Source of the DNA: an archaeon
GTDB lineage: Archaea > Nanobdellota > Nanobdellia > Woesearchaeales > GW2011-AR9
Direction of reading: 5' to 3'
NCBI GenBank assembly: GCA_018670085.1
Contig: JABHRS010000029.1
Span: forward strand, 18,802 to 82,801
Length of the DNA stretch: 64,000 nucleotides
Shown here piece after piece: positions 27,692 through 35,498 of the stretch. Both the position numbers and the translations under genes were made by a program. The notes beneath the pieces were generated by a model that was given only the letters and a program-made list of their open reading frames with translations, was not told where the DNA came from and searched no databases. Numbering within the stretch: position 1 is the first letter of the stretch; each line of letters begins with the position of its first letter.

Positions 27692-27763
27692 GCGGAAGTA
27701 GTACAGTGGTTAGTACGCGGCGTTGCCAACGCTGTGACCTGGGTTCAAATCCCAGCTTTCGCA
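27692..27763 (+). tRNA. tRNA-Gly(GCC)
   Basis: The 72-nt cloverleaf is clear: acceptor GCGGAAG/CTTTCGC with one G-T pair, D-stem GTAC/GTAC, anticodon loop TTGCCAA giving GCC, T-arm CTGGG TTCAAAT CCCAG and discriminator A. No intron is present and CCA is not encoded. A T-run follows at once as terminator. The last bases of the gene are repeated 87 bases downstream. Confidence 0.95.
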
Positions 27764-27862
27764 CTTTTTTTAATTAAATTGTGCTACCAAGGGTGCACTT
27801 CTTTTTAACAAATGTTTTGTAAACATTTGGTGAGGATCCCAGCTTTCGCACTTTTTTTAATT
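27749..27862 (+). repeat. 27-bp direct repeat of the tRNA-Gly 3' end and terminator
   Basis: The segment 27749-27775 (T-stem 3' half, acceptor 3' strand, discriminator and T-run) recurs without mismatch at 27836-27862. Between the copies lie a short GTGC/GCAC hairpin (27781-27798) and a perfect 8-bp inverted repeat with a 3-nt loop (AAATGTTT/AAACATTT, 27810-27828). A tRNA 3' end duplicated this way resembles the att sites left by an integrated element, though almost no cargo remains. Confidence 0.75.
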
Positions 27863-27880
27863 TAACGGGTTAACATAACA

Positions 27881-28267
27881 ATGGCACATATGAAAACAAA
27901 AATCGGGGAATATGCAATCATTACTAATTCTAAAAATGAATTTCTGATGCTGGAAATGCTTGGAGAAGATAGAGGTTGGCATTTTCCTGGTGGAAGACTT
28001 GATAAAGGCGAAGAAGCTGTTCATGGTCTTTTGCGCGAAGTTAAAGAAGAGACAAATTTGGAAATAACTGATATTAAACCGGTGTTTTGTAAAATATTTA
28101 CTAGAGAGAATAAATATGGTGTTTGGTTTACAGCAAAGGTAAAAGAACCTTACAAAGTCAAACTTGATCATGAACATGAGAATTTCAAATGGTTCAAAAT
28201 AGAAGATATTGATTCAATTGATTTTTGGCAAGATTTCTATTGTCAAATGCTTAAAGATAATTTGTGA
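27881..28267 (+). CDS. Nudix hydrolase
   Basis: This 128-residue protein has the Nudix box GGRLDKGEEAVHGLLREVKE followed by ETNL; the motif is complete except that the usual Gly after EET is Asn. The upstream WHFPGGRL and downstream FKWFKIEDI are typical of MutT/NDP-sugar-type Nudix enzymes. Its substrate (nucleotide, nucleotide sugar or oxidised nucleotide) cannot be told. It lies between two tRNA genes as a single-gene unit. Confidence 0.85.
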   Translation: MAHMKTKIGEYAIITNSKNEFLMLEMLGEDRGWHFPGGRLDKGEEAVHGLLREVKEETNLEITDIKPVFCKIFTRENKYGVWFTAKVKEPYKVKLDHEHENFKWFKIEDIDSIDFWQDFYCQMLKDNL

Positions 28268-28362
28268 TGTATTCTATACAAACATAGTCAAACAAGAAAT
28301 CCACTCGTCTTCTTTGCAGCACTCAAAAATCTTAATTTGTGGTTTAATTACTTTTTTGAAGC

Positions 28363-28377
28363 GCTATATTTAAAAAA
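28363..28377 (+). promoter_or_regulatory. TATA box for tRNA-Ile
   Basis: CTATATTTAAAAAAG lies 25-39 bases upstream of the first tRNA base. Confidence 0.5.
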
Positions 28378-28401
28378 GAATTCTGAGCTGTAGTTATATG
28401 T

Positions 28402-28557
28402 GGGCTAGTAGCTTAACCTGGTGGAGCGCTCGGCTTATATGCCACATATGGAGATCTGTAAAAGAATTCCATGTGCTGAAGATTCCGTGTGGTTGGGGGT
28501 TCAAAAGATCCTTGGTCAGCAATGATTCAAAGAATCATGGAAGTCCCCCCTAGCCCA
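28402..28557 (+). tRNA. tRNA-Ile(UAU) with two introns (anticodon loop and T-loop)
   Basis: Acceptor GGGCTAG/CTAGCCC is perfect and the discriminator is A. D-stem is GCTT/GAGC, and the anticodon stem CTCGG pairs with CCGTG apart from one T-T mismatch. Loop CTTATAT gives anticodon TAT. A first intron of about 44 nt (28440-28483) follows position 37, the usual archaeal site, with an internal CACAT/ATGTG helix. The T-stem GGGGG/CCCCC encloses 45 nt instead of 7, so a second intron of about 38 nt lies in the T-loop (within 28503-28542), with the helix ATGATTC/GAATCAT. Removing both gives a 74-nt tRNA. Exact splice sites are estimated. Confidence 0.85.
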
Positions 28558-28652
28558 CTACCTTTTAACTTCAAATCTCTTCCTCATGTTTAACAGTAAG
28601 CAAAGCTTTCTGAACATTGCTAACAGAATTTTATATATTCTTAGCCGTCTGT

Positions 28653-28892
28653 ATGGGGGATACAGAGTGGCAGAACTTCTACAAACTGATTCCAATCTGG
28701 GAAATGAAAGACTTAAGTTATGTTCGCAGAGTTAGATTACTCAATGTGATGGTGATGATCAACATCTTTATGTCATTTTTTGCTTCACTAATATTCTTAG
28801 TAGGATCAATGCTATTTGAGACCACAATTTTTTCTGACACAAAAATGCTCGTGATGATTTACTTCATATTCTTTGAACAAACTAGTAAATGA
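28653..28892 (+). CDS. Small two-span membrane protein
   Basis: From ATG at 28653 (MGDTEWQNFYKLIP) the product has 79 residues, with two hydrophobic segments (VMVMINIFMSFFASLIFLVG and MLVMIYFIFF). A TATA-like TTTTATATA lies about 27 nt upstream, fitting a leaderless start; the in-frame codons before it lie on the promoter. No family is recognised. Confidence 0.45.
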   Translation: MGDTEWQNFYKLIPIWEMKDLSYVRRVRLLNVMVMINIFMSFFASLIFLVGSMLFETTIFSDTKMLVMIYFIFFEQTSK

Positions 28893-28965
28893 ATTGTAAC
28901 GATTGCAACAAGATACTACTTAAAAGTAGATAATATTTATAACTAATAAGTATTTTGGAATAAAT

Positions 28966-30342
28966 ATGGTTGATCCTAAACTTTGGCAAAGGCACATTAA
29001 AGATAGTAAAGATATATTCTTCAGAGGGAATCTAGATCTTTTTAGAGCGTTTGAATTTAGTATGAGTTATTCTGTTTTCTATGACGCTCTTGTAGAATCC
29101 CAATTTCGTCAAGCAAGTAGGGAAATTTATGGTATGGATTCTGCACCAGGCGTTGCTATCTATTCTTTTGGTGCTCCAGCCCGTAGAGAGATGTTTGGTG
29201 CTTCTGATGCTGACGTTGCAGTGTATAGGTCAGGTCAAAGTGATAAGGAACTCCAATTAAGAGAGAGAATGATCAGATCTTTAGGTGATTTTAATTTCAC
29301 TAAAGTTGACACTCCTGTTTGGGGTACTATTAATGACATTCGAAGATATATGGGTACATCTGTAACTGAAGCAAACCAGGTGATGGAAGCTCAATTTATC
29401 TGTGGCGATGTTCAGTTAAGAGATCAAGTTGAAAGATTAAGGGTTTCATTATCTAATACTGATACTATTGCCAGAAATTTAGTATTTCAATTTTTTTATT
29501 TTGATCAATATTTTCAAAAGAAAGAATCTCCTGATCATTTAAATTTAAAATATAGTCCTGGTGGAATTCGAGATTTTCTATTCCCTATGTGGTATGCTCA
29601 ATTAAGACATGGAGTTGAAGGAGATTTAAGAACAACAGCTATGGAAAGGGGACTTGTTTCTCTGTATGAAGATGGATTATTACCATTGGATGAAGTAACT
29701 GATATTTTAAGATATTCTTCTGTAATTGGGTTTGTAAGGGATGAAATTATGCGTTTAACTCCAGGCGACGTGGATGGCAAATTAAATTTTCAAAAAGCTG
29801 TAGAGTTATATCAAAAAAGACCTCATCTTTTTGGAAGCCCACAAAATATTATTCAGCTTGTTGAAGAAGGTCGTCAAAGAACAAGTTCTGCAAAATCTAA
29901 GGTTTGGGATGGTCTTTGCCAGTATTTTGCTTCTACAAAATCTGAAAGTTGGAATATTCATTTCAAAAGAGCATTGACAGGAGATAGTTCAGGATTACCT
30001 TTAGAACTAGAGTTTGATGAAGTGATTAATACAGCAAGAATTTGGAAACTTGATGCTGTTAGTGCAGGAAACTCAACGAATTATTTACAAGAAATTTCAG
30101 AAAGTGATAGTTGGATTGTACTTGCTTCATTACTTTCATGTCCTTATGTTTCTGGAAAAGTAATTGATTCAGTAATAAAAAGAAAGGGGCTTGAACCTGG
30201 CTATGAGTATTTATTAGAAATTGCAGCAAGGAATGCTAATTTAGAAACTACTACACTTGAGTTTATTTTAGCAGATAGTTCAACTGAACCAAGATTCAAA
30301 AAGCCAGCTATTGCTCTTGGAAAAGTGAGGGGTTTATGGTAA
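28966..30342 (+). CDS. GlnD-like nucleotidyltransferase
   Basis: The N-terminal nucleotidyltransferase has YSFGAPARREMFGASDADVA (GS-like, SDxD metal site, about residues 62-81). NLKYSPGGIRDFLF (about 188-201) matches the NLK.GPGGLRD signature of GlnD/DUF294-type uridylyltransferases. The HD and ACT domains of true GlnD are missing. It probably nucleotidylates a protein or small molecule; PII is not a safe guess. The start is leaderless (ATATTTATAAC about 28 nt upstream). Its stop overlaps the start of the following kinase by seven bases (ATGGTAA), so the two are coupled. Confidence 0.7.
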   Translation: MVDPKLWQRHIKDSKDIFFRGNLDLFRAFEFSMSYSVFYDALVESQFRQASREIYGMDSAPGVAIYSFGAPARREMFGASDADVAVYRSGQSDKELQLRERMIRSLGDFNFTKVDTPVWGTINDIRRYMGTSVTEANQVMEAQFICGDVQLRDQVERLRVSLSNTDTIARNLVFQFFYFDQYFQKKESPDHLNLKYSPGGIRDFLFPMWYAQLRHGVEGDLRTTAMERGLVSLYEDGLLPLDEVTDILRYSSVIGFVRDEIMRLTPGDVDGKLNFQKAVELYQKRPHLFGSPQNIIQLVEEGRQRTSSAKSKVWDGLCQYFASTKSESWNIHFKRALTGDSSGLPLELEFDEVINTARIWKLDAVSAGNSTNYLQEISESDSWIVLASLLSCPYVSGKVIDSVIKRKGLEPGYEYLLEIAARNANLETTTLEFILADSSTEPRFKKPAIALGKVRGLW

Positions 30343-30938
30343 AGTTAATTTGTTTTGAAGGTGCCCATGGCAGTGGGAAGGGTACATTAATCGATTTCTT
30401 TTTGAAAGAACTTGAAGCAAAAAGTGTGGGAAGTTATTCAGTTATTAGAGATTCAGAATTCCCTGAATTTGAAGTTGTTAAAAGAAACATAAGATCAGGT
30501 ACATTGTCTGATAGACAAGAAATAATCACAACTGTTGCAGAAACAAGAGCTCTAATTTATGAAAGGCATATCAATCCTCTCCTGAGGACGTTAGATTTTG
30601 CACTGCTTGATAGAAGTTATCACACAAGTGCGGTTTGGCAATCTAGATCTTTTGATGAGATGTTGGGTGTTATAACTGAAAATGAAAGAAGAGGAATCCC
30701 AAGAGCAGATTTAACTTTGATATTACATGCACCAACAGAAGTGATAAGAGCGAGATTAGAATCTAGGGGAAGAGCTGATCTGAGTGAACACAGTTTTGCC
30801 CAAACAATGAGTGACCAAGAAAAGTATCTTTATCTCGCAGATAATCTTGATGGATGTGTTGCAATTAATACTAACAGAGAACCAGCAGTTCTTGCAAGAA
30901 AAATTTATAATTTAATATTTGCAAATAGTGCCTTATGA
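30336..30938 (+). CDS. Thymidylate-kinase-like / deoxynucleoside-kinase-like P-loop kinase
   Basis: This 200-residue protein has a Walker A loop (FEGAHGSGKGTLIDFFL), a DR motif in LLDRSYHTSAVWQ and the lid region RLESRGRADLSE, as in the thymidylate kinase superfamily. The closeness to a nucleotidyltransferase suggests a shared pathway making or using a modified nucleotide, or a small signalling or defence unit (inference). Its 3' end overlaps that of the convergent EEP hydrolase by 34 bases. Confidence 0.7.
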   Translation: MVKLICFEGAHGSGKGTLIDFFLKELEAKSVGSYSVIRDSEFPEFEVVKRNIRSGTLSDRQEIITTVAETRALIYERHINPLLRTLDFALLDRSYHTSAVWQSRSFDEMLGVITENERRGIPRADLTLILHAPTEVIRARLESRGRADLSEHSFAQTMSDQEKYLYLADNLDGCVAINTNREPAVLARKIYNLIFANSAL

Positions 30939-31606
30939 TCTGAGACTTCTTCTTCAATACATTCAAATTGAGAAAACGTAAATTTAGTTGGAATGAAAAT
31001 ATAATCATAACTACAATTATCTTCAGGGAATGAAATATAGTTATAATCTGAACTTGAAATGTAATTATTCTCTTTAGCTAGTTTTTGTATTTGCTCTGGA
31101 TATTTGATATTAAAATCCCCTAGAATTATTGGTTGGATAGATTCAGCATGTTTCAATGTTTCTTTAATATGTAACGCTGCAAACGTATCGCTATTAGAAA
31201 AATGAACTATCCAAATTGGGACTTTTTGTGTTCCTATTGTGATGGTTGATTGTAACACCTTACGATTATATTTATCATCATCTTGTTTTATAAGTTTGAA
31301 TTCTTCATATGAGAATGGAAATTTAGAAAGAAGCGCAAGTCCTTCAAATTTAGAAGGTAAGTTTGTTAGACCTTTAGCTTTGTTTAATTCACAAGATCGA
31401 ATGAATATGAAATGTTTAAATTGTAAAAGATCATTCAATTGTTTTGCTTGGTCTTCTCCTTCTTCGTTTTTTGCCCTATCATCTCTTACTTCTTGTAGAG
31501 CAACGATGTCTGGGTCATATTTTTTGATAAGTGCAATTATTTTTGGTTTTCTGATTTTAAAATTATGATAATTGTGGATATTTAAAGTTAGGATTTTGAG
31601 GTTCAC
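30905..31606 (-). CDS. Endonuclease/exonuclease/phosphatase (EEP) family hydrolase
   Basis: The 233-residue protein shows the EEP motifs: LTLNIHNYH at the N-terminus, VALQEVRDDR with the metal-binding Glu, WIVHFSNSD, ILGDFNIKY and VSDHKALFANI at the end. Members hydrolyse phosphodiesters in DNA, phospholipids or inositol phosphates. No signal peptide is seen. The substrate is not predictable. It is convergent and overlapping with the small kinase. Confidence 0.8.
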   Translation of the reverse strand: MNLKILTLNIHNYHNFKIRKPKIIALIKKYDPDIVALQEVRDDRAKNEEGEDQAKQLNDLLQFKHFIFIRSCELNKAKGLTNLPSKFEGLALLSKFPFSYEEFKLIKQDDDKYNRKVLQSTITIGTQKVPIWIVHFSNSDTFAALHIKETLKHAESIQPIILGDFNIKYPEQIQKLAKENNYISSSDYNYISFPEDNCSYDYIFIPTKFTFSQFECIEEEVSDHKALFANIKL

Positions 31607-31677
31607 ATGTTAATATATCTAATTCCTATTTATAAAACCTAACAACGGTTATACAACTGGTTGATTCAAACTAGGGA

Positions 31678-31740
31678 ATGGATGAAATTGTAGACATAGT
31701 TGACGATAATGATGATGCCGTAGGTCAAGAGTTTAAATAA
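31678..31740 (+). pseudogene. Remnant of a Nudix gene N-terminus (20 codons)
   Basis: A 20-codon frame, MDEIVDIVDDNDDAVGQEFK then stop, closely matches the usual start of IPP-isomerase-like or general Nudix proteins (DE.LDIVDENDNVIG). Nothing of the Nudix box follows; instead there is a 12-base T-run. It is best read as a decayed, 3'-truncated gene, though a true micro-peptide cannot be excluded. Confidence 0.4.
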
Positions 31741-31745
31741 AAATG

Positions 31746-31757
31746 TTTTTTTTTTTT
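31746..31757 (+). terminator. Oligo-T tract
   Basis: A run of 12 T residues directly after the Nudix remnant would terminate archaeal transcription on the plus strand before the next gene. Confidence 0.5.
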
Positions 31758-31809
31758 AATGTTCTAGGAGTTACAATAGCTTTTTGTACTTTAAGAGATC
31801 CATCCTTGT

Positions 31810-32370
31810 ATGGCAATTGGATTTGGACGGAAAAAAGAGAAAGATAAAGTAGTAGAAGTAGAGATTGAAATTGAAAATGTTGAAGAAGTGTTTAAAGAAA
31901 TGATGGTTGAACTTGCAATGGAAGAAGAATTGCATGAAAAAGCAGCTAAAATTGAAGAAAAAATTCGAAAAGAGTTGTCTAAATTATACAAACGGGTAAA
32001 AATTTTAGAAGTGAAGATAAGAGCTAGAGATATTAATTATTCTAGAGTTGCTGCTTTAATAGATGATAATCCTAAAAAAGCATTAAAATTGCTTGATGAT
32101 ATTCAGAAGGCAGATCATGAAATTGTGCCAGTGGCAACAAAATTGTTCAAAGAAATTGCTAAACATAATTTGCAAGATGTGGATAAAATGTATAAAGGTT
32201 TATCATTAGAAGCTGTTCAAATAAAGCATATACGTGAAGTTGCGAATACTTTAAGTAATCATTTTGGATGGATGATGAAAGGAATTAATCAAGCGATGCA
32301 ATCACAACAGGTTGAAATGAATAAAAGGCAAATTCTCGCGCGGCATCCAGATTTGAGTATGCATATGTAA
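31810..32370 (+). CDS. Charged helical (coiled-coil) protein of unknown function
   Basis: This 186-residue protein begins with a basic stretch (GFGRKKEKDK), then an acidic helix (residues 16-50) and a long alternately charged helix likely to form a coiled coil, ending in a more compact helical part (FGWMMKGINQAMQ). No family is recognised. It is flanked by noncoding DNA and reads as a single-gene unit. Confidence 0.6.
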   Translation: MAIGFGRKKEKDKVVEVEIEIENVEEVFKEMMVELAMEEELHEKAAKIEEKIRKELSKLYKRVKILEVKIRARDINYSRVAALIDDNPKKALKLLDDIQKADHEIVPVATKLFKEIAKHNLQDVDKMYKGLSLEAVQIKHIREVANTLSNHFGWMMKGINQAMQSQQVEMNKRQILARHPDLSMHM

Positions 32371-32560
32371 TTTTTTTATTATTCTTTTTAATTTTCTCTT
32401 TTTAATCTAATTTACAAAGATATATTTTACTGATAATTGCTTTCGTAATGTTACAAAAATAAGATTATTTTTGAAGTTTGTTTACACAAACTTTTTATTC
32501 TCCAACGTTTTGCTTCACACTAATCAAATATTTTTTAATTATAAAAAGAGGTAGAATAAA

Positions 32561-32764
32561 ATGATGTGTAACAAATGTAGTGGACTTATGGGTGGATTAC
32601 TTCTACTCGCGGGACTTGCTTTCTTACTGGTTGATATCGGTGTTTGGGCTTTCTGGGGAGTTAGTTGGTTTACAGTAGTATTCCTATTACTTGGATTTGC
32701 TAAAGTAGCTAAGGGAAAATGCCCTGACTGTTGCTCAGTAGAATCTGGTAAGAAGAAGAAATAA
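32561..32764 (+). CDS. Small membrane protein with zinc-ribbon-like cysteines
   Basis: This 67-residue protein has CNKC at the N-terminus and CPDCC near the C-terminus flanking two hydrophobic helices (GGLLLLAGLAFLLVDIGVW and VSWFTVVFLLLGFAKV), then a Lys tail. The Cys pairs could bind zinc on the cytoplasmic side. GAGGT eight bases before ATG supports the start. Similar small proteins are frequent in DPANN genomes (recalled, not checked). Function is unknown. Confidence 0.65.
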   Translation: MMCNKCSGLMGGLLLLAGLAFLLVDIGVWAFWGVSWFTVVFLLLGFAKVAKGKCPDCCSVESGKKKK

Positions 32765-32972
32765 TTTTTGTTTTTCTTTCTTTTTTTCTTTTTGTTTCTA
32801 GAATAATTAATTTTGTGTTTTTTTCAATTTTAGCCCTACTTTATAAATGACTGATCTTTTTTTCTTGGAAAAATACAAAGATATATAAAGGCAAAAATGA
32901 GTTCTTTGTTATAAATTGTAATATTTGTGAATTTGATTAATAAAATTTTAAGAATACTGGGGCTATACAAAA

Positions 32973-34364
32973 ATGAACATCGATCACGTAATGAAATTGA
33001 TGGATCGGAAGAAAACTTCTCACAAAGGCGAAAATGGAAACGCCTTAGTAATTGGTGGTAGTGAAGAGTTCACTACTGCACCTGCCTTAGCTGCACTTGC
33101 TGCTATGCGAGCTGGATGCGACGCTGCAACCGTTGCTGCCCCTGAAAAAGTTGCTTGGACAATTAACATGCTTTCTTTGGACTTAATGACAATTAAGATT
33201 CCAGGTGATACACTAAACATCAAAAATGTAAAAGACGCTCTAAGAGTTGCTGAATTTTATGACGCTGTATTAATTGGAAATGGAATTACTCGGCGTGGGG
33301 ATAAATTTTGTCATACATTTGTTAGAAAGTGTATGAAACCAAAAATTATTGATGCAGATGCACTTAAAGCACTATCATTTAAAGATTTTTCAAATGCAAT
33401 TGTAACAGCACATGAAACTGAACTGGAAATTATGCTAGTTAACAGTGGAAAAGAGTTCTTACTTCAAAAACTTCGCGCATCAAATTATAAGGAGCGAGCT
33501 GAAATATTACAGGGTAACTTACGATATTTTTTACAAAACAACAATGTGCTTTTAGTAAAAGGTGCAACTGATATGATTATTTCTCGGAATAAAGTTGCTT
33601 TTAACAGAACTGGAAATCAAGGAATGACAAAAGCTGGGACTGGAGATATTTTAGCAGGACTTTGTTTAGGATTTTTATCAAAGACTGGAGATATGTTCAA
33701 AAGTGCAGTTGCAGCATCATTCATTAATGGATTTGTTGGTGATAAATTACTTGATGCAAAAAAGGGTTATACTTTTATCGCTTCAGATATCTTGTTAGAT
33801 ATGGAGAAATTGCAAAAATCAGCTGAAGAACTTGGTGACCGAGAGCGAGTGGTACTTAAGCGAAAGGCTGATGTTAAACGAAAAGAAGATGAAGCACGGG
33901 CAAAGATTGTTGCGAAGGAGAAAGCTGAAAAATCAAAAGAAAAACTTCGATTAGAAAAAGAGAGATTAATAATTAAGAAAAAATTGGCTAAAGAGAAAGA
34001 AATAGAGCGAATTAAGAAAGATAAAGTAAAATCACAATTAATGAAACAAAAATTAGCAGAGAAGAAGAAAAAAGAAGCTGAGAAAAAGAAAGCTTTGACA
34101 TTGAAGAAGAAAGCCTTAGCTGCTAAGAAAAAAGAAAAAGAAGCTAATCGTCGTAAAAAGTTAGCTGAGATGAAGAAAAAAGTAGCTTCTAAGAAGTCGA
34201 CAGCTAAGAAGAAAGTTGTGAAGAAAAAATCTGCAACTAAGAAAAAGCCTTCTAAAAAGAAAGCTGCTTCAAAAAAGAAGCCTGCAGCTAAAAAGAAAGC
34301 TGTTTCTAGGAAAAAAGTAGTTAAGAAAAAAGCTACAAAGAAAAAAAGTAAAAAGAAAAAATAA
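32973..34364 (+). CDS. nnrD: ADP-dependent NAD(P)H-hydrate dehydratase (NnrD) with Lys-rich H1-like tail
   Basis: Residues 1-285 are the YjeF C-terminal/ribokinase-fold dehydratase that repairs hydrated NADH and NADPH: HKGENGNALVIGGS at the start, GRUG-like motifs, VLLVKGATDMII, and the nucleotide-binding GNQGMTKAGTGDILAG (about 217-232). The NnrE epimerase half usually fused to archaeal NnrD is absent. Residues 295-463 are a very Lys- and Ala-rich tail with KKK, AKKK and SKKK repeats, like histone H1 or bacterial AlgP-type tails, probably binding nucleic acid or acidic surfaces (inference). Confidence 0.85.
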   Translation: MNIDHVMKLMDRKKTSHKGENGNALVIGGSEEFTTAPALAALAAMRAGCDAATVAAPEKVAWTINMLSLDLMTIKIPGDTLNIKNVKDALRVAEFYDAVLIGNGITRRGDKFCHTFVRKCMKPKIIDADALKALSFKDFSNAIVTAHETELEIMLVNSGKEFLLQKLRASNYKERAEILQGNLRYFLQNNNVLLVKGATDMIISRNKVAFNRTGNQGMTKAGTGDILAGLCLGFLSKTGDMFKSAVAASFINGFVGDKLLDAKKGYTFIASDILLDMEKLQKSAEELGDRERVVLKRKADVKRKEDEARAKIVAKEKAEKSKEKLRLEKERLIIKKKLAKEKEIERIKKDKVKSQLMKQKLAEKKKKEAEKKKALTLKKKALAAKKKEKEANRRKKLAEMKKKVASKKSTAKKKVVKKKSATKKKPSKKKAASKKKPAAKKKAVSRKKVVKKKATKKKSKKKK

Positions 34365-34378
34365 TTCTAATTTTTTAT

Positions 34379-35443
34379 TTAGTTTTGGTTTGATTTATCT
34401 GCGTTTTGAATAGTTTCTAAAATCATAGCAATTGCAGCTTCAGTGTGTTCTTTATTAAGAACTGCACCGCCAACTGTTTTATGACCACCGCCGCCACCAG
34501 TTCCAAATTTGGTTGCAATATCTTTACATAATTTTCCAATATCAATTTTACATCTATCTTTATGGAAAATGTTACAGCCAATTCCAAAGTAAACTAAATC
34601 TTCATCTTTATCTTTGATGATCATTCCATAACTTGCCTGAGGGAATTTGATATATTGGTAAAACCTATCAACAATTCCTTTAGTTCTTCTAACTAACCTG
34701 TTATCTTGAACAATGGTTTTATGTTCTTCATTATATTTGATATAGGTATCAACTTGTTCACGCCATTCTACATGTCCAGTTAATCTTGCTTGATGAAAAA
34801 GTTCTGGTACAACTTGCAAAAGTTGTTTGTCTGAAAGAGGGGAATCTGCATTCTGGTCCGCTTTAGTTAAATTTTCTAAAAGTGTGTTGTTTAGAAAAAT
34901 ATCTCTTGTGTGGACAAATGAAGAGAGAATATGGGCTTTAAGCAAAGTGCTTGCTTGATGCTTTGGATCTTGTTGATAGTAAGATTCTTTGATCTCTTCT
35001 GAGGTATAATCAGCACTATCGTTTTTGTCCATTGCAATTTTGAAATCTTCAAGTTCTTTTGAAATTTCTACTCCTTTGTTTTTGAGCATTGTTATTAACT
35101 GACCAGTACAACTTGGTAGAAGCTCCCAATGTTCATGCGCATGTAAGTCTCTTTTTGGTTTTGCGCTGCTATGATGATCAACCCACATAAATACTTTTTT
35201 TTCTTCTGGTAGAGGTAAATCCAAAACAATGTCGAATTCTGTTAATTCGATCTCTCCTGTTTGCATTTTAGCTGGTCTTTGACCAAGGACTGGAATTTGA
35301 GTTATTTGTTCACGAGTTAAGTTTTGTCCGGTAAGTTCGTTAAAATATCTTTTAACGATCCAGGCACTGTAAAAACCGTCGCTGCAACCAGAATGAGTTA
35401 AGATTCTGAAATTTAGATTGTTTTCTTTATTTTCATTTGTCAT
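34379..35443 (-). CDS. DHH-family phosphoesterase
   Basis: From ATG at 35443 (MTNENKENNLNFRILTH) the protein has 354 residues. DHH-domain motifs are LTHSGCSDGFYSAW at the N-terminus, DLPLPEEKKVFMWVDHHSSA with the DHH triad, and the C-terminal DHHA1 motif GTGGGGGHKTVGGA. Relatives include nanoRNases and cyclic-dinucleotide or pAp phosphatases; which activity applies is not clear. The frame stays open for 69 codons upstream only because it crosses the Lys-rich start of the divergent gene. Confidence 0.8.
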   Translation of the reverse strand: MTNENKENNLNFRILTHSGCSDGFYSAWIVKRYFNELTGQNLTREQITQIPVLGQRPAKMQTGEIELTEFDIVLDLPLPEEKKVFMWVDHHSSAKPKRDLHAHEHWELLPSCTGQLITMLKNKGVEISKELEDFKIAMDKNDSADYTSEEIKESYYQQDPKHQASTLLKAHILSSFVHTRDIFLNNTLLENLTKADQNADSPLSDKQLLQVVPELFHQARLTGHVEWREQVDTYIKYNEEHKTIVQDNRLVRRTKGIVDRFYQYIKFPQASYGMIIKDKDEDLVYFGIGCNIFHKDRCKIDIGKLCKDIATKFGTGGGGGHKTVGGAVLNKEHTEAAIAMILETIQNADKSNQN

Positions 35444-35498
35444 AGTTATGGTAATTAACGAAAAGTATATTAAAGGTTTTTGTATTCTTTTAAGTGGA

